Below are positions 55,379-63,538 of a stretch of DNA of 64,000 nucleotides, piece by piece. The stretch's first letter is position 1. Every line of letters starts with the position of its first letter. The notes under the pieces are model-generated. The model saw nothing but the letters and a program-made list of their open reading frames with translations. It made no database searches and was not told the origin of the DNA. The translations under genes and the position numbers were made by a program. The stretch is taken from the NCBI GenBank assembly GCA_036382515.1, contig DASVHQ010000009.1:86384-150383 (forward strand), given 5' to 3'. This DNA is from JADGRF01 sp036382515. GTDB lineage: Bacteria > Myxococcota_A > Polyangia > Polyangiales > JAFGIB01.

Positions 55379-56347
55379 ATGCAGAGCCGCAGCCGCAGCA
55401 TCGCCTTGTGGGCCGCCTGTGTGCTGGCGCTTGGCGCGCCGGTCGTGCGAGCCGAGCTCGGGCCGGGCGCGGGCATCGGTGCCGATGTCGAGATGGCGCA
55501 TGCGCTCGACGAGATCGAGGCGCAGAGCGCGCGGCAGACGCATCTGGCAGGCGAGCTGTCGCAGCTCGATGAGCAGAAGACGCTGGCTGGCAAGGCGCTA
55601 CGCATGCGCGTGCGTGCCCTGTATCGCGTCACGCGTGCCGGCATGGCCCCGGTCGCGGGCGGCTTCGACGCGGTGCGCAAGCACGTGGCGCGCGTGCACC
55701 GCCTGAGCACGCTGATCCGCAACGATGCCACGCAGCTCAAGGTGCTCGGCGTTCGCGGCGCAACGCTACGCGCGGAGTCGACGCTGGGTGCCGCGTCGCT
55801 CACGCGCGCCCGCGAGCAACTCGCGCAGCTGCAACAACACAAGGCCAGCGCGCCCGGCAACCCCGGCGACGGCTTTGCGCCGATGCTGGCCGACGGCAGC
55901 GCTCACCCCAGCAGCGCAGGCGCCTTCTACGGGCTGCGCCTCGCGGACGACGCACCCGCCACCGATGGTTTCGAAGCGCTGCGCGGCAAGCTCGCGGCGC
56001 CCGTGTCCGGCGAGCTGCGCGTGGTGGACGCCCGTCGCGAGGAAAGCGACGGCCCCGGTCTCGAGTTCCAGGCACCCGCGGGCACCACCGTCCGTGCAGC
56101 GGCCGCCGGTCGCGTCGCGTTCTGCGATCGCTACGGCAGCTACGGCCGCCTGGTCATCCTCGACCACAGCAACGGCTACTACACCGCGTACGGCGGCCTC
56201 GGCGTGATCGAGGTGCGCGTGGGCGACGATCTCTCGGCGCAGGCACGCATCGGCACCATCGGTAACGACGCCGCACGCAGCGCGCTCTTCTTCGAGGTTC
56301 GCAAGGGCACGCGCACCCTGCCCCCGCGCACTTGGCTCGGACTCTGA
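55379..56347 (+). CDS. EnvC-like degenerate M23 (LytM) protein
   Basis: A 322-residue exported protein (signal peptide ending VRAEL). Residues ~35-165 form a coiled coil, then a LytM/M23 domain (~200-322). The usual zinc ligands are gone: the first site reads GPGLEFQAP where active enzymes have H-x-G-x-D, and the last site reads YTAYGGL where they have YxHL. Known: E. coli EnvC and NlpD also have degenerate LytM domains and activate amidases instead of cutting peptidoglycan. With ftsE-ftsX directly upstream (three bases), this is most likely the EnvC-type adaptor of the FtsEX complex. Confidence 0.88.
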   Translation: MQSRSRSIALWAACVLALGAPVVRAELGPGAGIGADVEMAHALDEIEAQSARQTHLAGELSQLDEQKTLAGKALRMRVRALYRVTRAGMAPVAGGFDAVRKHVARVHRLSTLIRNDATQLKVLGVRGATLRAESTLGAASLTRAREQLAQLQQHKASAPGNPGDGFAPMLADGSAHPSSAGAFYGLRLADDAPATDGFEALRGKLAAPVSGELRVVDARREESDGPGLEFQAPAGTTVRAAAAGRVAFCDRYGSYGRLVILDHSNGYYTAYGGLGVIEVRVGDDLSAQARIGTIGNDAARSALFFEVRKGTRTLPPRTWLGL

Positions 56348-58513
56348 TCACTTGCCCGTGACGGTCACGTCGAGCAAGTACGGGCCCTGGTTGCCGGACT
56401 TGAAGCCGTCGACGACGTAGTAGTAAGTGCCCGGGTCGAGCATCTCGTCCAGCTGCGCCTGTCGATTGCCAGCCGAATCGTCGTCGCAGGCGCCCGGTGG
56501 AAGGTCAGTGCACGCTGCGCTGCCCGTGCGTGCGTCGCTGTAGCGGTAGAGCACGCTGTCGAAGCCCGAGTCGATGCGCGCCACGACGTGCTGCGCTTGC
56601 GTGAGCTGCAGACCAAACACGGCGTCGCCCGAGGTGCTGCCGCCTCCGCAGCTGCCGTGGTAGCTGTCGGCCATGTGCAGAGTGCTGCCGACGAAGAGCC
56701 CGCCGGTGGCCGGGATCTTCCAGCCCTTGGCGCAGCTCGTGTTGCCGGAGACCGCAACCGGATGGCTCGCAGGCAGCGCATCCACCTTCAGGTCCGCCGA
56801 CTGCGCAGCCGGCGCCTCGACCACGACGAAGTAGGTCCCGGCCGCCACGTCGCGAACACGCGTCTGTGCCGGTCGGCCGAGCCGACAGCTCAGCTCGGAG
56901 CTGGGCACGCCACAGGTCTTTTGCAGGGCGACGACGGCGGTGGCAGCGGATGCGTCCAGCTGGATGTCGAGATCACTTGGCTTGTCGAGTGTCAGTTGGA
57001 ACACAGCGTCCTTGGTCATCAGCTGACAGCTGGTGTCGACCGAATCGCGCAGATCGGCCAGGTTCACGGACACCGCCTTGCCCGCCGTGAGCGGCAGGGG
57101 CTGCGCGCAGTCGTCGCCGGGTGGCGGCGCGGTGGGCGGCAAGAATGCGACGTTCAGCGAGAATGAAACGGCACGTGACGCCGGCCCCTCGAGCCGCAGC
57201 ACGTAGTGGCCCGCCGGAAGCTGATGCAGCCGCGCCTGCGCCGGATCGCCCGACTCGCAGCGCTGCTCGCTCGCGCTCGTCGCGCAGCTCGAGACGACGC
57301 TCAAGGTGAGCCGCCCAGTCTCCTCGCTGAGCGCAGCGATCTCGACGTCCTGTGGCTTGCGCAGCGTGAACGAGTAGAAGAGGTCGGGCTGACCGCTGAC
57401 CCCGCAGCTGCTGGCGGCGACATCGGTGACGCCCACGAAATCGCCGGTGAAAGTTCCGCCGGCGCTGACGTCGCGGGCCGCCGGGCACCGCGTGTTGGTA
57501 GGCGCGACCGTCGGCGCGCTGAAGCTCGCACGCAGGCTGAGAGTCTTGGCAGCAAACCCGGACGCGACGACGAAGTAGCGGCCCGCAGGCAAGGCCCGCC
57601 TGCGCAAGTCGGCTGGGAAGCCAACGCGGCAGTCCAGCTCCGCGCCACGATCGCCGCAGCTGCTCTGCAGCGCGAGCACCGCGTTTTCCTCGCTCCCGTC
57701 GCCGAGCGTGCTGCTGGCCATGAGCTTCACGTCCCTGGCCTGCTTGAGCACGAATGTGAACACCACATCGCGCGCAGCAGCGGCGGTACATGAGACCGCG
57801 TAGTCCGCCGCAGCACCTGCGAGCTGCACCTCGAAGCTGCCACCCGCACTGATGTCCAGCGCATCGGCGCAGGTGTCGTGCGCGGGACGGCCACACGGCT
57901 GCTCGTCGACCACGCCGTCGCAGTCGTTGTCGATCTGATCGGCGCACAGCTCGGCATCGCGCCTGCCTCGCGCCGGATCGAAGTCGTCGCAGTCTGTGCC
58001 GCCGGGGCAATGGTCATCGATCTCGCCATCGTGGTCGAAGTCGCGCGGCCCATGCACGCAGACTTTTCGTGCTTCGTCGCAGCTGTCGATCGTGCACGCG
58101 TCGTCGTCGTTGCAGCTCTCCCGGGGGCCGGACCGGCAGCCGACTTTGGGATCGCAGACTTCGAAGCCGTTGCAGAATACGCCGTCGTCGCAGCGCGCAC
58201 TGTCTCCGATGCGCAGGCAGTAGCCTGGGCGCACGCAGCTCTCCTGGGTGCAAGCGAGCCCGTCGTCGCAGTCTTTGTCCGTGACGCAGCGCGTCGCCCC
58301 ATCCGGCGGCTCGGTGCCCGCGTCATCCGCCGCCGTGGCGGCGTCGCCATCCCGTGGCGGTAGCGGCGGCAGCTCGATGCGACGGTCTGCCGTCCCGCAG
58401 CCGGAGCAGCCCAGGACGACGGCGAGCGCCAGTGCCCACCAGCGCGCCCACGAGCTCGCCCGCCACGCATGGCGGCGCTTGTGCGACACGTCTCGGTCGG
58501 GCCAGCTTCCCAC
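56348..58513 (-). CDS. MopE-like Cys/Asp-rich lipoprotein with repeated PPC-like domains
   Basis: A ~721-residue lipoprotein (lipobox CSGC). Residues ~60-180 carry many Cys/Asp blocks (CVTDKDCDDGLACTQESC, DGEIDDHCPGGTDCDDFDP, DNDCDGVVDEQPCG), the putative metal-binding MopE motif of myxobacteria. Four similar beta-sandwich repeats of ~120 residues follow, each with PAGxYxVxxxG (RRALPAGRYFVVASG, HQLPAGHYVLRLEG, DVAAGTYFVVVEA, and LDPGTYYYVVDG). Likely an outer-surface or periplasmic adhesive or metal-binding protein. Start set at the GTG 58513 behind a weak -10. ATG 58531 is the alternative. Confidence 0.82.
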   Translation of the reverse strand: MGSWPDRDVSHKRRHAWRASSWARWWALALAVVLGCSGCGTADRRIELPPLPPRDGDAATAADDAGTEPPDGATRCVTDKDCDDGLACTQESCVRPGYCLRIGDSARCDDGVFCNGFEVCDPKVGCRSGPRESCNDDDACTIDSCDEARKVCVHGPRDFDHDGEIDDHCPGGTDCDDFDPARGRRDAELCADQIDNDCDGVVDEQPCGRPAHDTCADALDISAGGSFEVQLAGAAADYAVSCTAAAARDVVFTFVLKQARDVKLMASSTLGDGSEENAVLALQSSCGDRGAELDCRVGFPADLRRRALPAGRYFVVASGFAAKTLSLRASFSAPTVAPTNTRCPAARDVSAGGTFTGDFVGVTDVAASSCGVSGQPDLFYSFTLRKPQDVEIAALSEETGRLTLSVVSSCATSASEQRCESGDPAQARLHQLPAGHYVLRLEGPASRAVSFSLNVAFLPPTAPPPGDDCAQPLPLTAGKAVSVNLADLRDSVDTSCQLMTKDAVFQLTLDKPSDLDIQLDASAATAVVALQKTCGVPSSELSCRLGRPAQTRVRDVAAGTYFVVVEAPAAQSADLKVDALPASHPVAVSGNTSCAKGWKIPATGGLFVGSTLHMADSYHGSCGGGSTSGDAVFGLQLTQAQHVVARIDSGFDSVLYRYSDARTGSAACTDLPPGACDDDSAGNRQAQLDEMLDPGTYYYVVDGFKSGNQGPYLLDVTVTGK

Positions 58514-58583
58514 CCGGGCACTATTTGCCATCGCACCGGCATTTGCCAGCGCGGAAGCCGTACCCAAAGCGCGGGCCTGCGAG

Positions 58584-58613
58584 TAAGATCAAGCGCGCAG
58601 CGGATTGCGCGCT
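58584..58613 (+). promoter_or_regulatory. -10 and leader hairpin of the HEAT-repeat gene
   Basis: TAAGAT (58584-58589) has no good -35. Right after it AGCGCGCA and TGCGCGCT form a perfect 8-bp stem with a 6-base loop (58592-58613), so the transcript would begin with a hairpin, like mglB. The ATG at 58627 has no clear Shine-Dalgarno. Confidence 0.4.
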
Positions 58614-58626
58614 GCGTTGCGTGTTC

Positions 58627-59742
58627 ATGGAGAACGCTGCTCACCTACCCCTGCCGCTCGACCAACTGCCCGCGGCCATCCAGCGCTTCTGTGACCCGAG
58701 CGGCCCCTTGCCCGCACGCATGATGGCGGCAAAAGGCCTCGTCCCCGTCAAGGGTCTCGACCAGATCACCATGCTCGCGCAGCTGTGCGCCGATGCCGAG
58801 GCGCAGGTGCGCGACACCGCGCTCGATTCCCTGCGCAAGCTGCCCGACAACGTGGTCGGGCCGGCGTGCGACGCAGCACTCTTGCCGGCCGTGCTGCACC
58901 TGCTCGGCCGCACGCTCAAGAACGAGGAGCTGATCGGGCGGCTCGTCGCCAATCCCGCGACCAGCGACTCGACGGTGGAAGAGATCGCTCGGGTGTGCAC
59001 CGAGCGCATCTCCGAGCGCATCTCTGTCAACGAGAGCCGCCTCTTGGGCGCCCCGCTGATCATCGAGGCGCTCTACAAGAACCGCAACACGCGCATGTCC
59101 ACGGCCGACCGCCTGATCGAGTTGGCGGCGCGCAACAAGCTGCAGCTGCACGGCATCCCGGCCTACGAAGCGCACGTCGAGGCGCTGCAAGGCCAGCTCA
59201 TCCCCGAGCCGAGCGACGAACCCTTACCGCAGGACATGGTCTTCCAGAAGACCCTGGAGATCGACAGGGACGAAAATGCCTTCGCCGAGGACAAGGGCGC
59301 CGGCATCGAAGAGGTGAAGGAGAAGTACCTGCCTCTGAACATGCAGATTCTCGAGATGAACAAGGCCGAGAAGCTGCGTCTGGCGATGGTCGGCAACACG
59401 GCCGCTCGCGCGATCCTGGTCCGCGACCACTCGAAGCAAGTGGCGATGGCGGCTGTCCAGTCACCCCAGGTGACCGCCGGCGAAGCCGCCGACTTCGCGC
59501 GCAGCAAGGAAGTGAGCGAGGAGATCCTGCGCTTCATCGGCAACAAGAAAGAGTTCGTTAAGAGCGGCGAGGTGAAGCACAACCTCGTGTTCAACCCGAA
59601 GTGCCCGGTCGGCATCTCGATGCGCTACATCTCGCATCTGCGCATGGAAGAGCTCAAGGCGCTGGCGAAGAACCGCAACGTGCCTGCGCAGATCCGATCC
59701 TTCGCGCAGCAGTGGGTCACCCGCAAAGAGGGCAAGGAGTAA
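58627..59742 (+). CDS. HEAT-repeat protein of unknown function
   Basis: A 371-residue helical protein. The first ~200 residues read as HEAT-like repeats (RMMAAKGLVPVKGLDQITMLAQLCADAEAQVRDTALDSLRKL, given here in outline), then an acidic linker, and a C-terminal helical part with PKCPVGISMRYISHLRMEELKALAKNRN. No signal peptide, so cytoplasmic. I recognise it as the kind of protein conserved in Myxococcota but know no function. Its TAA overlaps the ATG of the TPR gene (TAATG), which predicts coupled, stoichiometric synthesis and perhaps one complex. Confidence 0.82.
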   Translation: MENAAHLPLPLDQLPAAIQRFCDPSGPLPARMMAAKGLVPVKGLDQITMLAQLCADAEAQVRDTALDSLRKLPDNVVGPACDAALLPAVLHLLGRTLKNEELIGRLVANPATSDSTVEEIARVCTERISERISVNESRLLGAPLIIEALYKNRNTRMSTADRLIELAARNKLQLHGIPAYEAHVEALQGQLIPEPSDEPLPQDMVFQKTLEIDRDENAFAEDKGAGIEEVKEKYLPLNMQILEMNKAEKLRLAMVGNTAARAILVRDHSKQVAMAAVQSPQVTAGEAADFARSKEVSEEILRFIGNKKEFVKSGEVKHNLVFNPKCPVGISMRYISHLRMEELKALAKNRNVPAQIRSFAQQWVTRKEGKE

Positions 59743-60746
59743 TGTCTTTTTTTGGCAAGCTATTCGGCAGCCGTTCCGAACAGGATGCGCAGGCGCGCGA
59801 GGACATCGTGGCGCGGATCGAGCGCGAGGTGTCGGACGAGCAAGCGCCGAGCGCCGAGAGCTCCACGGACGACCGCTTCGAGCTGATCGCCAGCGACTTC
59901 GAGGAAGACCAGTACGTCGAGTACGTCGCGCACGGGCAGTCTGTGAAACACGCGCTCGTGCTGCTCGACGAGGGCGAGGTGAAGCAAGCGCGCGCCCTGC
60001 TCGAGGCCGCCATCGCCACGGCCGACGCGCCGCGTTACTTGCTCTTCGATCTCGGCAAGGCGCGCCTGGCCGACGACGACCTGCCCGCTGGCATCGAAGC
60101 GCTCGAGTCCTTCCTGTCGAAGCTGCACCCCGAGGAAGGCGGCGATGCACGGCTGCATGCCCATTTCGAGCTCGCAACCGCGTACAGCAACCGAGGCGAG
60201 TTCGACGCGGCGGTCGCGCAATACGAAACAGCGTTGGAGGCCCAGCCCGACGATCCGCGTCCGTACTTGGCCATGGCAAGCTCGTTCCGAGGTCAGGAAC
60301 TCTGGGATGAAGCGGTCGAAGTGCTCGACGCCGGCCTGCAGGTCATCGGCGAGTCCGGGCCGCGTTGGCGCTTCTGGCAAGAGCTCGGCCTCGCGCACGC
60401 GGGCGCCGGTCGCGACGATCTCGCGCGCGAGCTGCTGAGCCGAGCGCTCGATCACCTGCTCTCGCACCGGCACCGGGATCTGCCTCCCGAGGCCGCGGTA
60501 CGCCTCGCGCAACTCCACGAGCAGGCGGGTGCACCAGCCCAGGCGCTCGATCTGTACGTGATCTTGAGCGAGGGCAGCGACGAAGCGCGCGCGTTCGCAT
60601 ACCACGTCGAGGCCGCGCGCCTTTTGAGCGTGCTCGGTCAGAACAACGATGCTCGCCACATGCTGGAGCGCGCGCTGGAGCTTGCACCGCCCGACGAAAG
60701 CGTGCGTGCTGCCATCACCGCGAAACTCGTGCAGCTGCCGTCGTGA
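59742..60746 (+). CDS. TPR protein coupled to the HEAT-repeat gene
   Basis: A 334-residue protein starting MSFFGKLFGSRSEQDAQ, then an acidic stretch and from ~70 on TPR units (for example RLHAHFELATAYSNRGEFDAAVAQYETALEAQPDDP and later PPEAAVRLAQLHEQAGAPAQAL, quoted in part). No signal peptide or membrane helix. Its start overlaps the stop of the HEAT gene. Helical-scaffold partners of this kind often form a two-protein complex. Function unknown. Confidence 0.82.
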   Translation: MSFFGKLFGSRSEQDAQAREDIVARIEREVSDEQAPSAESSTDDRFELIASDFEEDQYVEYVAHGQSVKHALVLLDEGEVKQARALLEAAIATADAPRYLLFDLGKARLADDDLPAGIEALESFLSKLHPEEGGDARLHAHFELATAYSNRGEFDAAVAQYETALEAQPDDPRPYLAMASSFRGQELWDEAVEVLDAGLQVIGESGPRWRFWQELGLAHAGAGRDDLARELLSRALDHLLSHRHRDLPPEAAVRLAQLHEQAGAPAQALDLYVILSEGSDEARAFAYHVEAARLLSVLGQNNDARHMLERALELAPPDESVRAAITAKLVQLPS

Positions 60747-60837
60747 CCGAGAGCGCGGCGAGTCCCTGACCGCGGGGCCAGCCGTCGCGCGCACGTGACG
60801 CGACGCGCCTGGTCGGCAACAGGCTGAAGAGACCGCA

Positions 60838-60878
60838 CCCGGGCACGCTCGCTTGCTTGTTTGCAAGGCGCGCCCGGG
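60838..60878. terminator. Nested inverted repeat between convergent genes
   Basis: CCCGGGC (60838-60844) and GCCCGGG (60872-60878) flank an inner CTTGC/GCAAG stem with a TTGTTT loop. It lies midway between the stops of the TPR gene and the cytochrome gene. No U-tract follows on either side, so the role as bidirectional terminator is inferred. Confidence 0.42.
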
Positions 60879-60897
60879 CACGTACCTCAGCTCGCGA

Positions 60898-61317
60898 TCA
60901 CTGACCGCCGAACGCGCGAATCATCTTCACGAGGCCATCGAGTGCCTCGGGATGCGCCTCGAGGTCGGGCTGGCTCGGCATGGCCGCGCTCTTACCGACG
61001 GCCGCACCACCGTAGAGGATGGTCTTCTTGATCTGCTCGTCGGTCACGCTCTTCTGCCAGGTGGCATCGGTGTAGTCGCGCGGCTTGGGATTCAGCGCTG
61101 CTGCGCCCGGTCCGTCGCCCTTGCCGGACGCGCCGTGGCACGGAACGCAGCGCGTCTTGAACACGTCCTTTGGATCCATCGCTGCCGCGGCGGCAGCGGG
61201 CGCGGCCGGGGCGGCAGCGGGCTCCGGGGCGGCCGGTGCTGCCGCTTCGGGCTTGGAGCAAGCGGCCAAAGCGAGACCAGAGAGCGCAACGAGCGCGAGC
61301 AGATACCTGTTCATCAT
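60898..61317 (-). CDS. c-type cytochrome lipoprotein at the end of the nos operon
   Basis: A ~139-residue exported monohaem cytochrome c. Lipobox ALAAC in the signal peptide, then an Ala/Pro linker and the haem motif CVPCH (~residues 57-61) with GKGDGPGAAALNPKPRD behind it, as in small cytochrome c553/c6-type domains. A Met ligand is likely in AAMPSQPD. ATG at 61317 follows GGAAGG. 39 bases after nosY on the same strand, so it could pass electrons to nitrous oxide reductase, as cytochromes in clade II nos loci do. Direct proof is lacking. Confidence 0.85.
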   Translation of the reverse strand: MMNRYLLALVALSGLALAACSKPEAAAPAAPEPAAAPAAPAAAAAAMDPKDVFKTRCVPCHGASGKGDGPGAAALNPKPRDYTDATWQKSVTDEQIKKTILYGGAAVGKSAAMPSQPDLEAHPEALDGLVKMIRAFGGQ

Positions 61318-61356
61318 ATGCAATCCTTCCACGGTTTAAACGAGCCGACCGCCGGT

Positions 61357-62211
61357 CTAGCTCACCAAATCCATTCGGTGCAAGCGCCGGGCCGCCGCAG
61401 CGATGCACAGCGCACCGAGCACCAGCGGCCACACGACGCCGATGCTGAACATCAGCTGCGAGCCGAGCGTGTTTGCCAGCCAGAAGCCCACCGGGCCGAG
61501 CACCGAAAGCTCCGGGTCGACACCGCTGAGAATGGCCAGGCGTGCGGACTCGACCGGGTTGGCAGCAGCGAGGGCGAACACGACCTGGGGCGCAAGTCGC
61601 ACCTTGAGCAGCACCCCGATCAGAGCAAAGTCGTGCAGGGCGCTGGCGGCGAGCCAGGCCACGAGCGCATAAACTGTGGCTCGCTCGGGCGTGCGCGCCA
61701 GCGCCGACAGCCAGAAGCCGATGCCCACGAACGCCCAGGTGAGCGCGAGGGTGACCAGCGCGCTCTTGCAGACCAGCGGTAGAAGGTGCGCCTCACCGCG
61801 CGCGAGACCGACGCCGAGCACCACGAGCAGCAGCGCGATCAGCGGCCCCGCGATCACGAGCAAGCGCGACAAGAGCATCGCGGAAAACCAGTTACCGCGA
61901 CGCGCCGGCTGTGCGAGGAAGAGCTCGAAGAAGCCGTTCGAGCGCGCCCGCACCACAGCCTGGCTCGTGGCGACCAGCGAGACGAGCGGCAGCACGATGG
62001 CCACGGCATTCGCCATGTTGAGCACGACTCGCGACAGCCCCGTGAAACCCAGCACCGACGACTCGCGCAAGCCGAGCCACACGAACGCGCCGAACACCAG
62101 CGTGTAGACCGCGGCTGTGAACACGACCCAGCGCGAGCGCAGAGCATCGGCGAGCTCGAGCCGCAAGAACGCGCTGCGAGGCGAGATCGGCGTGACGACG
62201 GCTGCGGTCAT
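61357..62211 (-). CDS. nosY: NosY-like ABC transporter permease
   Basis: A 284-residue membrane protein with about six hydrophobic helices. It belongs to the ABC-2 permease group, recognised as NosY from its place and from RSRWVVFTAAVYTLVFGAFVWLG (first helix, in part) and SNGFFELFLAQPARRGNWFSAMLL. NosY with NosF forms the transporter that supports copper-sulfur (CuZ) centre assembly of nitrous oxide reductase. Start overlaps the nosL stop by four bases. Confidence 0.88.
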   Translation of the reverse strand: MTAAVVTPISPRSAFLRLELADALRSRWVVFTAAVYTLVFGAFVWLGLRESSVLGFTGLSRVVLNMANAVAIVLPLVSLVATSQAVVRARSNGFFELFLAQPARRGNWFSAMLLSRLLVIAGPLIALLLVVLGVGLARGEAHLLPLVCKSALVTLALTWAFVGIGFWLSALARTPERATVYALVAWLAASALHDFALIGVLLKVRLAPQVVFALAAANPVESARLAILSGVDPELSVLGPVGFWLANTLGSQLMFSIGVVWPLVLGALCIAAAARRLHRMDLVS

Positions 62212-62627
62212 GGTGCACCTGCTTGCAGGTTCGTCTGTGCGGCCGCGCGTCTGACTGCGGCGAAGTCGAGTGTCCCGGCGTTGTCCGCAGCGAAGCCATA
62301 GCCCATCGGTGTCTGATGGCCAGCGCTGTAGCGCTGCCCGAGGGCGTCGGTCCAGACGCCGGATGCGCTCTTCACCCAGAGCTGCGCGACCTCCGGGTTG
62401 CGCTCGACCAAGTACTTCGCCATGCACCCGACATCGTCGAAGTGCACGCGGTCGCCGGCGCGCGTCACGAGCTGGGCGGCGAAACGTGGATCGCTCACCA
62501 CCATGTGACAGTGCTCGCACGGCTGCTTCCCCCAGACCGGGTCTTCGGGCCGGTCGCTGCTCGTGCAGCCCGCTGCTGCGGCCACCGATAGCACGGCCAC
62601 GATGAGTCGCGCGCCACCGAGCCTCAT
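62208..62627 (-). CDS. nosL: NosL copper-binding lipoprotein
   Basis: A 139-residue lipoprotein (lipobox AAAGC). NosL features: CEHCHMVVSDPRFAAQLVTRAGD with the copper-binding Cys/His/Met set, VHFDDVGCMAKYL, and later YSAGHQTPMGYGFAADNAG. NosL delivers Cu(I) to the NosDFY machinery and apo-NosZ. Overlaps nosF and nosY by four bases on each side, so translation is chained. Confidence 0.94.
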   Translation of the reverse strand: MRLGGARLIVAVLSVAAAAGCTSSDRPEDPVWGKQPCEHCHMVVSDPRFAAQLVTRAGDRVHFDDVGCMAKYLVERNPEVAQLWVKSASGVWTDALGQRYSAGHQTPMGYGFAADNAGTLDFAAVRRAAAQTNLQAGAP

Positions 62628-63538
62628 GGCACCACCCGCAGGCGAGGCGCGTGAGCCGCGCCCTCGGCGTTGGAGATCGCGAGGTTTTCCGTCTGGAACA
62701 CGGACAGATCGGCGATCGCGTCCTTGTGATCGCGCAGCAGACGCGCGACCACGTTCATCTTCTCCGCCTGCGTGAAGGTCGCACCGAGGCGACCCGGTGC
62801 CATCTCGACGAAGCCGTGCGCGCGCAAGAACGTCTCGGCGGCCTGCGTTCCCTCGCGCAATGCGACCTCGACACGGAACGCTCGCAGGTCTTCGAGGAGC
62901 TCGGCCAAGGTCGCGTCGCGCTCCACGCTGCCGTCCCGCATCTCGACGACACGGTCGACCAGCTGTCGGACCTCCTCGACGCGGTGCGAGCACAGAATGA
63001 CCACACTGCCCTTCTTCCGTTCATCGACCATCTGGAAGAACGCGGCGCGAGCAGAGGCGTCGAGATTCGCGGTGGGCTCGTCGCACACCAACACGTCGGC
63101 TTCCGTGGCGAGCGCGAGCGCAGCCAGGAGCTTCTGCTTCATGCCACCCGAGAGATCACGAAAGCGCGACCGCGACACGACCGAGAGATCGAGGCCCAGC
63201 CGCTTGGAACGCTCAGCGATCACTGACGGGTCGAGCGCTCGCAGCGCGGCGACCGCGGTGACTACCTCGACCACCGGGGCATCGAGCGGCGGCGAGATCT
63301 GCGGGATATACGCGACGGCGCGCAAGGCGCGCTCCGGCTGCACGGCCACGTCGACGCCGCCGATCGAGATGTTGCCTTGCACCCGCAAAAGGCCCAAGAG
63401 CGCGCGCATGAGTGTGGTCTTGCCGGAACCGTTGCTGCCAACGAACGCCACGCGCTCACCACGCGCGATCTGCAGCGAGACGTCGTGGAGCGCGACCACC
63501 GGCCCAAACGCCTTGGACACGTGTTCGATCGAGATCAT
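62624..63538 (-). CDS. nosF: NosF ABC transporter ATPase
   Basis: A 304-residue ABC ATPase: Walker A GSNGSGKTTLMRALL (~35-49), YIPQISPPLDAPV region, signature LSGGMKQKLLAALAL, Walker B VLVCDEPTANLD, and H-loop LCSHRVEEV. The C-terminal extension (~215-304) is normal for NosF. Pairs with NosY. ATG overlaps the nosD stop by four bases. Confidence 0.92.
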   Translation of the reverse strand: MISIEHVSKAFGPVVALHDVSLQIARGERVAFVGSNGSGKTTLMRALLGLLRVQGNISIGGVDVAVQPERALRAVAYIPQISPPLDAPVVEVVTAVAALRALDPSVIAERSKRLGLDLSVVSRSRFRDLSGGMKQKLLAALALATEADVLVCDEPTANLDASARAAFFQMVDERKKGSVVILCSHRVEEVRQLVDRVVEMRDGSVERDATLAELLEDLRAFRVEVALREGTQAAETFLRAHGFVEMAPGRLGATFTQAEKMNVVARLLRDHKDAIADLSVFQTENLAISNAEGAAHAPRLRVVP

